Below, one piece after another: positions 1 through 8,372 of a stretch of DNA of 26,065 bases. This DNA comes from CAZMCH01 sp964564735 (lineage in GTDB: Bacteria; Poribacteria; DTPJ01). Where the stretch lies: contig CAZMCH010000060.1 in NCBI GenBank assembly GCA_964564735.1, positions 1 through 26,065 of the forward strand, given 5' to 3'. Position 1 is the first letter of the stretch. Each line of letters opens with the position of its first letter. The notes beneath the pieces were generated by a model. That model worked only from the letters and a program-made list of their open reading frames with translations, was not told where the DNA came from and ran no database searches. The translations under genes were made by a program, and so were the position numbers.

Positions 1-762
1 TAACTCAGGACCATCCTTTGATACATCCTGAATACTGGATTCACTAAATCCAAGGGAAACTAGCTTTTGCCTAACATCAGCCATTCGCTGAGAAATATCG
101 GTTCCACTACCCTCTTCCACATAAGGTCGTATTATTATGGCTGAATCTCCCGACTTTTGAACTGTTTTTTCGATAGATTTTACAAAAACTTTTTCATTCT
201 TTAAATTCGCCATTATTATATCTTTTGCTTGACCGTCAAGATATGCGTCAATAGCTTTTTTCATATCCAATTCTAATACAACATGCATACCGCCCTTTAA
301 ATCAAGACCAAGTTTAATTGGTTTATCTGGAAATATAGGTCTGATTGGTAATGGTATACTTCCATAAAGCTTCATATCAGATAGGATTTGATTTAGTTCC
401 GTCTTGCTTTTTTTATTATTAAATTTAAGTTTTATTTGATCAGGATTCGTATTATCAAATTGAAATTCATTTCTACTATAACCAATTTTCTCAAGCCTTC
501 TGCTTAAGGTATCTGCAATCTCTTTTGATGCCTCCTGAAAATTCATTCCTTTGGGAAGATTGGAACTTGTAACAATAATATTTATATAGTCTCCATCTTT
601 ATCACTTTGCACTTCGGGCTTTGGTATCCTCTTTTGCATCCAAAGATCGAAATAGCCATATATACTACCATAAAGACTCGGTATTGATGGCAGTAAATAT
701 AATCCAGTAAAGATAAATACCAATATGATAAGGATGAGCTTCCATTTGCTAATCTTATACAT
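1..762 (-). CDS. secD: Protein translocase subunit SecD, N-terminal part (cut by the window edge)
   Basis: SecD is the inner-membrane component that, with SecF, uses the proton gradient to help pull proteins through SecYEG. The 254 visible residues begin with a basic N-terminus and one membrane segment (about residues 8-29). The SecD hallmark LGLDLKGGMHVVLELD lies at residues 151-166, followed by the start of the periplasmic P1 domain. The ATG at 760-762 is preceded by a purine-rich ribosome-binding site (AAAAGGGAG) and by a perfect sigma70 promoter about 90 bases upstream. Oddly, about 100 residues (46-143) separate the first membrane segment from the LGLDL motif, which is longer than in classical SecD. 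Part of this stretch (ADTLSRRLEKIGYS, about residues 83-96) itself resembles the P1 repeat 'RRRVDELGV'. The C-terminal part and any secF lie beyond position 1. Confidence 0.93.
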   Translation of the reverse strand, partial: MYKISKWKLILIILVFIFTGLYLLPSIPSLYGSIYGYFDLWMQKRIPKPEVQSDKDGDYINIIVTSSNLPKGMNFQEASKEIADTLSRRLEKIGYSRNEFQFDNTNPDQIKLKFNNKKSKTELNQILSDMKLYGSIPLPIRPIFPDKPIKLGLDLKGGMHVVLELDMKKAIDAYLDGQAKDIIMANLKNEKVFVKSIEKTVQKSGDSAIIIRPYVEEGSGTDISQRMADVRQKLVSLGFSESSIQDVSKDGPEL

Positions 763-852
763 CAAGAACTCCCTTTTCCCCTTTTCCTGTGAATATTTCA
801 GGATTAATTTATTGTGAATTGCTTATATTAATTATTGATATAACAAGCTATT

Positions 853-881
853 ATTATAAATGTTGATGGTATTTTTGTCAA
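853..881 (-). promoter_or_regulatory. Consensus sigma70 promoter for secD
   Basis: On the minus strand TTGACA (876-881) is followed by a 17-base spacer and TATAAT (853-858), a perfect match to both hexamers with optimal spacing. It points at secD, leaving a leader of roughly 85 bases. It lies between the end of the DegT-like gene and secD, so secD probably has its own transcription start. Confidence 0.85.
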
Positions 882-919
882 CGTAAAATCATGCAGACAA
901 TTTTTATAGAGAATCGGCT

Positions 920-2158
920 TTATTTTAGATAGGCATTTTCTACTTTTGCTAGGGCTTCTGCCATATCTGATGCCTCTTGTTCTCCATAATTTTCGTTAAA
1001 GTGAATACTAAAATGTGTTTCCACAGCCTCTACACAATTTGGACATGGATAAAATCCAATACGATCTCCTCTATAATTTTCGGCAGTCCATGGATAGCCA
1101 CTTCTTCCATAGGTAATATGTTCTCTAAACCATTTTGCTTCTGATGGCATTGCCCTATATGACGAACTACAAGAAAATCCCTCTGCTGATAAGGCATTAA
1201 CAAACTGCTCCTTTGAAACAGTAAGCAAATTACAATCAATATGCATTCGTATAAACCAATATGATGACTCACAATCCGAAGGTATCCAACCAAGCGATAT
1301 GCTTATCAAATCCTTGATCTTTTCTGATAGTAGCTTTACAAAATTCCTCCTTTTCTCAATGATTTTAGGCAATTTTTTTAGCTGTATTCTGCCTATTGTT
1401 GCAGATAAATCATTACCATTCAAATTAAGCCCCATTCTAACATTTGTAGTATACTCCGTATTAAATGGCTTGCCTCTATCTGCAAAACGCTTTGCTTCCC
1501 AGAATAAATCTTCATTCCTTGTATATACAACACCGCCTTGCGCACCCGTAGCATGATGTTTCCCACTCATTGTAGAAAAGGCTGAAATATCACCTATTGT
1601 GCCTACTAATCTTCCTTTATATAATGCTCCATGTGCTTGAGCGCAATCTTCTATTACAAAGATATTTCTCGACCTAGCAATCTCCATTATGGGATCCATA
1701 TCTGCTGGTTCACCTGTAATATGTGCTACGATTATTGCACGAGTTCTGTCAGTCAGAACATCCTCTATTTGGTCTGGACCAATATTATATGACCCAAGAT
1801 TTGCATCTGCAATAACAGGAACGCAATTTAGCATAGGTATAGGCATTATACCGCCGGGGTCTGTTATAGGCGGTGCAATAACCTCACTTAACGGCTCCAA
1901 ATTTAATGCCCCAAGTGCTGACAATATGGCAGATGTCCCAGAATTTACAAGATCAGCATAGCCTCCTCCCATAAAATCAACAAAATCTTTTTCGTATGCT
2001 TGTTCCTCTGGTCCGCCATAACCAAATACCTCACCTGTTTCTATTGACTTATCAAATAGTTCTATTACAGCCAGTTTTTCTTCTTCACCAAAGAGATTTC
2101 TTGTTGGAAGAGGGATTTTCCTAACCTTTTCGCCACCATCAATAGCTAATTTTTGCAT
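920..2158 (-). CDS. DegT/DnrJ/EryC1/StrS family PLP-dependent protein
   Basis: This is a 412-residue protein of the fold-type I, PLP-dependent DegT/StrS family, whose members mostly aminate keto-sugars for surface polysaccharides or secondary metabolites. The cofactor-binding elements are in order: SGTSA at 73-77, the EDCAQAHG motif with the ring-contacting Asp at 171, and SGKH with the likely Schiff-base Lys at 200. The family C-terminal region is present. Length is slightly above the usual 360-400. The ATG follows AGGGAG with suitable spacing. No sugar-nucleotide genes are adjacent; the divergent neighbour is an FAD oxidoreductase, so the substrate cannot be deduced. In Poribacteria-like genomes such proteins are abundant and may not all be sugar aminotransferases. 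Confidence 0.9.
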   Translation of the reverse strand: MQKLAIDGGEKVRKIPLPTRNLFGEEEKLAVIELFDKSIETGEVFGYGGPEEQAYEKDFVDFMGGGYADLVNSGTSAILSALGALNLEPLSEVIAPPITDPGGIMPIPMLNCVPVIADANLGSYNIGPDQIEDVLTDRTRAIIVAHITGEPADMDPIMEIARSRNIFVIEDCAQAHGALYKGRLVGTIGDISAFSTMSGKHHATGAQGGVVYTRNEDLFWEAKRFADRGKPFNTEYTTNVRMGLNLNGNDLSATIGRIQLKKLPKIIEKRRNFVKLLSEKIKDLISISLGWIPSDCESSYWFIRMHIDCNLLTVSKEQFVNALSAEGFSCSSSYRAMPSEAKWFREHITYGRSGYPWTAENYRGDRIGFYPCPNCVEAVETHFSIHFNENYGEQEASDMAEALAKVENAYLK

Positions 2159-2206
2159 ATTCCAGCTCCCTGTTACAAAAAAATGATAATGCTAATTATA
2201 AAGGTA

Positions 2207-2234
2207 TTTTATCATAAAAATTTCATGCTGTAAA
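2207..2234 (-). promoter_or_regulatory. Candidate promoter for the DegT-like gene
   Basis: Minus-strand TTTACA (2229-2234), 16-base spacer, TAAAAT (2207-2212), with a TGn extended -10 just before the -10 hexamer. Each hexamer matches the sigma70 consensus at five of six bases. It lies about 50 bases upstream of the ATG. Confidence 0.55.
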
Positions 2235-2323
2235 TATTCTTGTGTAATTATATGATATAATTTTAATATCTGAAATCTCATCATAATTTTCCAATTTATA
2301 TTTTATAGTGATGGTTAGAAATA

Positions 2324-2353
2324 TTGTTTTATGTAGATAATTTATGCTATAAT
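2324..2353 (+). promoter_or_regulatory. Candidate extended -10 promoter for the FAD oxidoreductase
   Basis: TATAAT at 2348-2353 is preceded by TGC (extended -10) and by a weak TTGTTT at 2324-2329, 18 bases upstream. It is about 48 bases before the GTG start and points away from the divergent DegT-like gene. Confidence 0.55.
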
Positions 2354-2400
2354 GTTTTAAAAGCAAAACTAACAATCAACATTTTCTTTAAGGATGAAAT

Positions 2401-3621
2401 GTGAATAATAGGGATCATTACTCAAAATTCTGTGATGTATTAGTCGCTGGTGGTGGCATAGCAGGGGTAGCCTCTGCCTTGGCATCAGCAAGAATGGGAC
2501 TTCACACTATACTTGTAGAAAAAACTATTATACTAGGTGGGCTTGCTACATCAGGTCTAATACTTGTATATCTTCCTCTCAGCGATAATAAAGGGAATCA
2601 AGTGACATTCGGAATTGCGGAGGAATTATTACATGCAAGTATAAAATATGGACCTGGAGACATTCCTTCTGATTGGAAAAATCCTGAAACACAATCACGT
2701 TATATGGTTTGGTTTTCTCCTGCTTCATTTGCTCTGGCACTAGATAAGCTCTTAATCGACTCAGGAGTAGAGATATGGCTTGATACATTAATCTGTGATT
2801 CTGTCACCAAAGATGAGCATATAATAGGTGTTGAGATAGAAAACAAGAGTGGGCGTGGATTTATTGGTGCAAAAAGCATCATTGATGCAACTGGTGATGC
2901 CGATGTTGTCTTTAGGGCAGGCGCTCCTTGTATTGAAAAAGATAATTGGCTTTCTATTTGGGCAATTGAAGCGTCGCTTGATATAGCACAAAAATCTGTA
3001 TCAGAAAAGTCCGGGAGTGCCTTAAATAAACTCCGTAGCCTAGGTGGAAGTGATGTAGGAATTGGAGCTCCTGATGGCATAAGAAAATATTATGGAACAA
3101 AAGGAAAAGATGTAACAGAATTTGTGCTTGAAGGACGAAAATTGCTTAGAGAATTCTATGAAAAAGAGCAGAAAAGGTTGAATCGCAAAGATATTTTTCC
3201 AATAACGCTTCCATCAATGGCACAATTTCGCACAACAAGAAGAATTGATGGAATAAAAACTATTTCCAATGGTGATGAATTCAAACATTTCGATGATTGT
3301 GTAGGTATGGTTGCGGATTGGCGTGATGGAAAGAATATCTGGGAAATACCTTATTATACATTGGTTCCAAAAGGAATAAAAGGAATCTTAACTGCAGGAA
3401 GGTGTATATCAGCAAATGATGAGGCATGGCAAGTTATGCGTGTAATACAGGCCTCTGCACATACTGGCGAGGTTGCGGGTGTTGCATCTGCTATGTCTGT
3501 AAAATTGGACACAACTCCTGATAAATTAGATATTAGGATGCTTCAAAAAGAATTGCTCTTAAGAGATTTCTTGCTTAATATCAACAAACTTGATAATCAT
3601 GAGGATCGAAGCAAAACATAG
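2401..3621 (+). CDS. FAD-dependent oxidoreductase (FAD_oxidored type)
   Basis: A 406-residue flavoprotein of the FAD_oxidored group. The N-terminal Rossmann motif AGGGIAG (16-22) and the acidic end of the second strand (Glu40) bind ADP-ribose. The motif LGGLATSG follows. Near the C-terminus, TAGRCISANDEA and the following helix are typical of the family's second FAD-contact region. The substrate is unknown; relatives are often placed among carbohydrate-catabolism genes and are annotated only as FAD-dependent oxidoreductases. The start is GTG: AAGGA at 2390-2394 sits six bases upstream, and the ATG two bases earlier is immediately followed by a stop. No signal peptide is seen, so it is probably cytoplasmic. 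Confidence 0.9.
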   Translation: MNNRDHYSKFCDVLVAGGGIAGVASALASARMGLHTILVEKTIILGGLATSGLILVYLPLSDNKGNQVTFGIAEELLHASIKYGPGDIPSDWKNPETQSRYMVWFSPASFALALDKLLIDSGVEIWLDTLICDSVTKDEHIIGVEIENKSGRGFIGAKSIIDATGDADVVFRAGAPCIEKDNWLSIWAIEASLDIAQKSVSEKSGSALNKLRSLGGSDVGIGAPDGIRKYYGTKGKDVTEFVLEGRKLLREFYEKEQKRLNRKDIFPITLPSMAQFRTTRRIDGIKTISNGDEFKHFDDCVGMVADWRDGKNIWEIPYYTLVPKGIKGILTAGRCISANDEAWQVMRVIQASAHTGEVAGVASAMSVKLDTTPDKLDIRMLQKELLLRDFLLNINKLDNHEDRSKT

Positions 3622-3922
3622 AAGATGAGATTATGCCTCTAAAACTCGATAGTTTATATGATTATGGAAATCCTGTTTGCTATCCTCATTTAGCTCAATA
3701 GCAAAAGGAACAGCTTTTAAACTAAGTGATATTGATATTGCTCAATAATTTAGGACAGATACCTCTTTCTGAAAATTATTTGACAGAAACCAACCTTTAT
3801 GCTAATATAAAAAATAATAATAACAGACTAAATCAAACCAAATTCCAAAATAAATCATTATTCTATCCAAATATATTTATTTCAACTGCAATAATTTTTG
3901 TCATTGATGACAGGAGGTAACG
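3622..3922 (+). other. Intergenic region, AT-rich, no convincing gene
   Basis: About 300 bases between the FAD enzyme and the first LamG gene. It holds only short open frames without ribosome-binding sites, one of them low-complexity and Asn-rich starting at a GTG (3726), which I do not accept as genes. A good promoter lies at 3780-3808 and the LamG ribosome-binding site (AGGAGG) at 3912-3917. Confidence 0.6.
3780..3808 (+). promoter_or_regulatory. Promoter for the LamG gene pair
   Basis: TTGACA (3780-3785), 17-base spacer ending in TGC, TAATAT (3803-3808). The -35 is perfect and the -10 is a weaker match helped by the TGn extension. It would give a leader of about 105 bases before the first LamG gene. 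Confidence 0.6.
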
Positions 3923-4705
3923 ATGAGATTAGCTTTGTTTTTATCAATTTTATTTTGCCTATTTTGCGTTAATATGACTCACGCTGTCAATTCCAGTGAT
4001 TTGGTGTTTTATTACTCATTTGATGAATTTAATGGAAACATAATTCCTGATTTATCTGGTAATGGTCTTAATGGTGATATAAACGGCAAGATCAAACTCG
4101 TTGACGGCGGAAAATTTGGTAAAGCAGCAGAATTCCAATCTGGAGATTATATTGATGTGCATGGTCCTGATGTTCCTGCTAATCTAATTCCAAGAGAACA
4201 AATAACTCTTTGTGCATGGATCAATTTAAAAAACGATGGACAAGATCATGCAATATTCAATGCTAGGGCATCTGATCAGACATGGCTAATTCATCCTGAA
4301 TCTAAGACTAGTGGAGATTTTAGATGGCTATTAAGATCAGACGGAGCTGCAACTATATTTGATCTAAGGGGTGGTGCAATTGATTACGGTAAATGGCAAC
4401 ATTATGCAGGAACTTATGATGGGAAAAAAGGCATTTTATATATCAATGGCGAAGTTGTTGCAGAAGGTAATGGAAATGCAAAGATAGCAAAAGATTGGGG
4501 TTTGGGTGCAAGAGTTGGCAAAAATATCGATGATGCTAGACCTTTTGCCGGGCTTATGGATGATATAAATCTTTGGAAAGTGGCTTTAACAAAAGATGAA
4601 ATTAAGACCGTTATGGAAAAAAGCGCAGGAGAATTAATTAAGCCTGAATCAGTTTCGCCTGATAGAAATATGACTTCTACATGGGGTAAATTAAAATCCC
4701 ATTAA
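3923..4705 (+). CDS. Secreted LamG (concanavalin A-like) domain protein, copy 1
   Basis: A 260-residue exported protein. Residues 1-21 form a signal peptide (MRLALFLSILFCLF..., likely cut after THA). About residues 28-232 form one LamG/concanavalin A-like jelly-roll domain: the opening LVFYYSFDE, DLSGNGLNG, the central ITLCAWINLK, KWQHYAGTYDG and the closing GLMDDINLWK are all characteristic. Such domains bind glycans or proteins; catalytic function is not expected. The C-terminus ends in a short linker and TSTWGKLKSH, which recurs in the next gene. AGGAGG sits five bases before the ATG. It lies immediately upstream of a paralogue, so the pair arose by tandem duplication. Confidence 0.9.
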   Translation: MRLALFLSILFCLFCVNMTHAVNSSDLVFYYSFDEFNGNIIPDLSGNGLNGDINGKIKLVDGGKFGKAAEFQSGDYIDVHGPDVPANLIPREQITLCAWINLKNDGQDHAIFNARASDQTWLIHPESKTSGDFRWLLRSDGAATIFDLRGGAIDYGKWQHYAGTYDGKKGILYINGEVVAEGNGNAKIAKDWGLGARVGKNIDDARPFAGLMDDINLWKVALTKDEIKTVMEKSAGELIKPESVSPDRNMTSTWGKLKSH

Positions 4706-4708
4706 AAC

Positions 4709-4729
4709 GATAGAGTAAGGTTCTCTATC
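4709..4729 (+). other. Short hairpin between the two LamG genes
   Basis: GATAGAG (4709-4715) and CTCTATC (4723-4729) form a 7-bp stem with a 7-base loop, directly after the stop of the first LamG gene and before the ribosome-binding site of the second. There is no T-run, so it is more likely an RNA-stability or processing hairpin than a terminator. Confidence 0.45.
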
Positions 4730-4759
4730 ATGTCTTTCACATCAAAAGGAGGTTACATT

Positions 4760-5524
4760 ATGCGTTATACTCTTTTGGCAATTTGTTTTCTACTTGCGTT
4801 TTCAGTAGTTACGTGGGCGGATCCTGACTTAGTTATTTATTATTCATTTGATCAGTTTTCTGCAACTGTTCCTGATTTGTCAGGTAAAGGGAACGATGCT
4901 ATTGTCGTTGGAGATGTTAAACCTGAACCAGTTGGAAAACGTGGTGGTGCTGCAAAATTCACAAAAACCGACGCTGGTAGTTTCCTCGATCTTGATACTC
5001 CAAATATGGCAATTGCAGATATACCAAGAGATGCAATCACCGTTTGTGTATGGTTGAAGGGAACAGAAATTGGTGATCTTGAGATATTCAGCCCTCGATC
5101 AGGAACTGTAAATTCACATGCAGAACTCCGTGCCGATGGAACAATTAGATGGATTTTGCGCAGTAATGAAAATGTCACGCTTTTTGAGATCAGAAATGGC
5201 AAATGGACATTAAACGAATGGGTCCATTTTGCTGGATTATATGATAGTGCTTCAAAAGTTGGGGCATTATATCTGAATGGCGAATTAGTTGAAGAAAAAG
5301 CAGCGACAGGAGATAAAATATTGGATTGGTCTGCTGGAGCAAGATTAGGAATGACAGTTGACAACGCAAGACCATTTATCGGACTTATGGATGATGCCTG
5401 TATATATAAAAGAAGCCTTTCGCAGGCTGAAATAAAAGCTGTTATGGATGGAGGTCCGCAAGTGCCATCTGCTGTCTCAAGCGAAGGTTCAATTACAACT
5501 ACTTGGGGCAGAATAAAATATTAA
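4760..5524 (+). CDS. Secreted LamG (concanavalin A-like) domain protein, copy 2
   Basis: A 254-residue paralogue of the preceding LamG protein. It has a signal peptide (residues 1-20, ending TWA), then LVIYYSFDQ, DLSGKGNDA, ITVCVWLKG, EWVHFAGLYDS and GLMDDACIYKR of a single LamG domain, and a C-terminal tail ending TTTWGRIKY. The start at 4760 is chosen over the in-frame ATG at 4730 because AAAGGAGG (4745-4752) lies at the right distance and because it begins the signal peptide. The proteins diverge throughout, so the duplication is not recent. Cell-surface or periplasmic glycan binding is the most likely role, but no ligand can be named. Confidence 0.9.
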   Translation: MRYTLLAICFLLAFSVVTWADPDLVIYYSFDQFSATVPDLSGKGNDAIVVGDVKPEPVGKRGGAAKFTKTDAGSFLDLDTPNMAIADIPRDAITVCVWLKGTEIGDLEIFSPRSGTVNSHAELRADGTIRWILRSNENVTLFEIRNGKWTLNEWVHFAGLYDSASKVGALYLNGELVEEKAATGDKILDWSAGARLGMTVDNARPFIGLMDDACIYKRSLSQAEIKAVMDGGPQVPSAVSSEGSITTTWGRIKY

Positions 5525-5533
5525 AATTTTATA

Positions 5534-5594
5534 ATTAAAGATTGGAGATTGAAATAAATAAGCTCATACCAGCTTTAAATCTTCAATCTTTAAT
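5534..5594 (+). repeat. Long imperfect inverted repeat between LamG copy 2 and tldD
   Basis: Two 16-base arms, 5534-5549 and 5579-5594, are inverted copies with one mismatch. The enclosed loop contains a second small 5-bp stem (5560-5564 with 5571-5575). As RNA it forms a long AT-rich hairpin ending seven bases before the tldD ribosome-binding site. There is no clean T-run, so it may be a weak terminator, an attenuator or a small mobile palindrome remnant. Confidence 0.6.
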
Positions 5595-5614
5595 CATTAT
5601 AGGAGGATTTTCCT

Positions 5615-7051
5615 TTGAAAGAATTGACTGACCTAGCGATTGATACAGCAAAACAATGCGGTGCAACTTATGCGGATATACGAATCATTCAAACGAAATA
5701 TGAGTATGTTTCTGCAAAAAATGAGAAATTAGCTGATATAAACAGGTCTGATGATGAAGGTTTTGGAGTGCGAGTGATTGCTGATGGTGCATGGGGATTT
5801 GCTTCCAGTGGCTTATTAACAAAAGCTGAGATTGAGCGTGTTTCTGCTCAAGCGGTTCAAATCGCTAAGGCAAGTGCCTTAACAAAAAAAGAAAATGTCA
5901 GGCTTGCAAACGAACCAACGCATGTTGATGTTTGGCAATCTCCATGTCAGAAAGATCCTTTTAGTGTTGCATTGGAAACAAAAATTGATCTTCTTCTAAA
6001 AATTAACGCAGAATTGGCAAGAATCAAAGATATAAAAGTTGCTAGGTCACACATGCGTTTTATTCGTGAACTGCAATATTTTGCCAACACCGAAGGAAGT
6101 TTTATCCAACAGAATTTACTAAGGACAGCGGTTGGTTATACTGCCACAGCGGTTGGAAATGGTGATATGCAGGTTCGTTCTTATCCTGATTCTCATGGAT
6201 GGCATTCGATGTCAAAGGGCTATGAATTGGTTGAAGAACTACCTTTATTGGAAAATGCGCAAAGAGTGGCAGAAGAAGCAACTGCACTTGTCAAAGCCCC
6301 AAAATGCCCTGAAATGAAAACTGACTTAATAATAAGCGGATCTCAGCTATCATTACAAATACATGAATCAATAGGGCATCCATCAGAGCTAGACAGAGTG
6401 CTTGGAACAGAAGCAAATTACGCTGGAACTAGCTTTGTTACAACGGATAAACTTGGTAAGTTGCAATATGCTTCCCCTATCGTCAATATTGTTGCAGATT
6501 CAACTTTGCCTTATGGACTCGCAACAGTTGGCTATGACGATGAAGGTGTATCTGCGCAAAAATGGCATTTGATAGAAAATGGCATATTCGTTGGCTATCT
6601 GACTTCCAGAGAAACCGCCCCTGTAATTGGCGAAGAAAGAAGCAAAGGCGCGATGCGCGCAGACGGTTGGAATAATATCCCGCTTATCCGTATGACAAAC
6701 ATAAGTTTTATGCCCGGCGAATGGACGCTTGATGATCTTATTGCAGATACTAAAGATGGCGTGTTTGTTGATACGAATAAAAGTTGGAGCATTGATCAGA
6801 AACGTCTAAATTTCCAATTTGGAACAGAGATCGCTTGGGAAATTAAAAATGGAAAGAAAACTAGAATCCTCAAAAATCCGACATATCAAGGCATAACACC
6901 TGAATTTTGGAACTCCTGTGACGCAATTTGTGATGAAAATCATTTTGTCCTTTGGGGAGTTACGAACTGTGGAAAAGGTCAGCCGGGGCAAACAGCAGAG
7001 ATGTCTCATGGTTCTGCACCTGCAAGATTTAGGAATGTGCAGATGCTTTAA
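5615..7051 (+). CDS. tldD: TldD-type zinc metalloprotease
   Basis: A 478-residue protein of the TldD/PmbA family. In E. coli TldD and TldE form a heterodimer that cleaves unfolded peptides, matures microcin B17 and degrades the CcdA antitoxin. This is the catalytic TldD type: the zinc motif HESIGH lies at 250-255 and the third ligand is likely Cys452 in NCGKGQPGQ, both lacking in TldE-type subunits. The N-terminal domain (1-190) and C-terminal barrel are complete. The start is TTG at 5615, strongly supported by AGGAGG at 5601-5606, eight bases upstream; no nearby ATG fits. No tldE partner is visible in the window, so it may act as a homodimer or its partner is elsewhere. Confidence 0.93.
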   Translation: MKELTDLAIDTAKQCGATYADIRIIQTKYEYVSAKNEKLADINRSDDEGFGVRVIADGAWGFASSGLLTKAEIERVSAQAVQIAKASALTKKENVRLANEPTHVDVWQSPCQKDPFSVALETKIDLLLKINAELARIKDIKVARSHMRFIRELQYFANTEGSFIQQNLLRTAVGYTATAVGNGDMQVRSYPDSHGWHSMSKGYELVEELPLLENAQRVAEEATALVKAPKCPEMKTDLIISGSQLSLQIHESIGHPSELDRVLGTEANYAGTSFVTTDKLGKLQYASPIVNIVADSTLPYGLATVGYDDEGVSAQKWHLIENGIFVGYLTSRETAPVIGEERSKGAMRADGWNNIPLIRMTNISFMPGEWTLDDLIADTKDGVFVDTNKSWSIDQKRLNFQFGTEIAWEIKNGKKTRILKNPTYQGITPEFWNSCDAICDENHFVLWGVTNCGKGQPGQTAEMSHGSAPARFRNVQML

Positions 7052-7292
7052 GGCATTAAAAAATCTGTGCCAAATAATTAAACAGTCCCTTGTTCAAAAT
7101 AGATATTATTATTAGGAATTTGATTGCATTATAATATTAATTATGATAAATTATTATGAAGCATGATATTATATGTCCCGAAGTATTAGATTCTCATATC
7201 TTGTATGTCAGTATATTCTAAAAAGTTTTTAGTATTTTGGAATCGTTAGTTATTTTAATGGTTACCAAACAATATTGCAAAGGAGAAAAGCA

Positions 7293-8207
7293 ATGGTAAA
7301 ACTTTCAATCGGTAGTTGGGCTTATACTTTTGGTCCATATACAGATAACCCAATACCATTCGATGCGGTATGTAAAAAATTGGGCGAACTAAAATTTGAC
7401 GGTGTAGAGGTTGGTGCTTTTAGACCTCACATATATCCAGATGACTATCCAATGAAAAAGGATAGAGATGCTGTCAAAGCACTTATTGCCGAGAATGGCC
7501 TTGGTATTTCAGGGATTGCTGCTGATTTTTGGGCGCCTCCATGTCCTCCTGGCTCTGATGTTGCGCAGAAGAATGATGCTTATTACAACTTATTTAAAAA
7601 GAACCTTCAATTATGTCTTGATCTTGGTGCAAAGGCTCTACGTGTTGATACAGTTGCACCTCCAGACAAAGGCGTAGAAGGCGTTGATCCAAAGGTCGCT
7701 TGGGATAGAACCGCAAAATTATGGAATAGATGCGCTCAGGTTGCTCAAGATAATGGCGTTCTTATGGTATGGGAATTTGAGCCGGGATTCTTATATAATA
7801 AACCAAGTGAAATCGTAAAAATGGCTGAAGATGTTAATCATCCAAACTTCAAAATAATGTTTGATACAAGCCATGCCTATATGTGCAGTGTTGTTGGGGC
7901 AAGACAAAGCGGAACAAAAGAGATTCTAAAAGGCGGAGTTGCTGAGTTTGCTAGTATGCTAAAAGGCAAAATTGGGCATCTTCATCTTATTGATTCTGAT
8001 GGCACATTACACGGCGACGAAACAAGCACACATCGTCCATTTGGCGAAGGATTTATTGATTTCGATGAAGCTATTGGGGCAATCTATGAAGCAGGATTTA
8101 AAGGCGAGTGGTGGACTATCGATCTTTGCTTCTGGCCAGAGGCTTGGGAAGTTACAGAAGCGGCAAAGAAATTCCTCACACCATTTATGGAAAAATACGG
8201 AAAATAA
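7293..8207 (+). CDS. Sugar phosphate isomerase/epimerase (AP_endonuc_2 TIM barrel)
   Basis: A 304-residue TIM-barrel protein of the xylose isomerase-like superfamily, which includes sugar isomerases, epimerases and inosose dehydratases. The expected divalent-metal ligands are present: Glu161 in WEFEPG, Asp191 and His194 in FDTSHAY, His229/His231 in HLHLIDSD, and Glu252 in GEGFIDF. The start at ATG 7293 follows AAAGGAG with correct spacing, so the in-frame TTG at 7275 is not needed. It is followed by a zinc dehydrogenase, a common pairing in carbohydrate and polyol catabolism. The actual substrate cannot be read from the sequence. Confidence 0.88.
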   Translation: MVKLSIGSWAYTFGPYTDNPIPFDAVCKKLGELKFDGVEVGAFRPHIYPDDYPMKKDRDAVKALIAENGLGISGIAADFWAPPCPPGSDVAQKNDAYYNLFKKNLQLCLDLGAKALRVDTVAPPDKGVEGVDPKVAWDRTAKLWNRCAQVAQDNGVLMVWEFEPGFLYNKPSEIVKMAEDVNHPNFKIMFDTSHAYMCSVVGARQSGTKEILKGGVAEFASMLKGKIGHLHLIDSDGTLHGDETSTHRPFGEGFIDFDEAIGAIYEAGFKGEWWTIDLCFWPEAWEVTEAAKKFLTPFMEKYGK

Positions 8208-8227
8208 AAGATATTTGCGATAAAAGG

Positions 8228-8318
8228 AGATTTTTCACTTTGCTCAAAATGGCATTAGTTGTTACCCTAAACGCAGTGAAGGGTCTTCCTGAGTTAATAC
8301 CAAAAATATAATTTCCTA
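8228..8318 (+). repeat. Dispersed 'HPERSEGS'-type repeat, copy 1
   Basis: This 91-base stretch aligns almost end to end with 9630-9721 in the same orientation. It contains the shared core CGCAGTGAAGGGTCTTC and a facing weak inverted arm beginning TTCACTTTGCTCAAAATG, so it can fold into an imperfect hairpin. The core is the type of intergenic repeat that, when translated, yields peptides such as HPERSEGS and is often mis-annotated as the start of genes. It does not encode a protein here. It lies 54 bases upstream of the zinc dehydrogenase. Confidence 0.8.
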
Positions 8319-8372
8319 GACAAAAAAATACAAATCTTACTCTTCAATTAATTATATATAGGAGGAGAGATA

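Noticed and set aside
3726..3920. 64-residue Asn-rich reading frame starting at GTG
   Set aside because: No ribosome-binding site, low complexity, no family resemblance, and it covers the promoter and leader of the LamG genes.
4730..4759. Upstream ATG for LamG copy 2
   Set aside because: It would place the ribosome-binding site inside the coding sequence and add residues before a normal signal peptide.
4852..5364. 170-residue antisense reading frame opposite LamG copy 2
   Set aside because: It is a shadow of the real gene; no ribosome-binding site or family features, while the sense strand has clear LamG motifs and a signal peptide.
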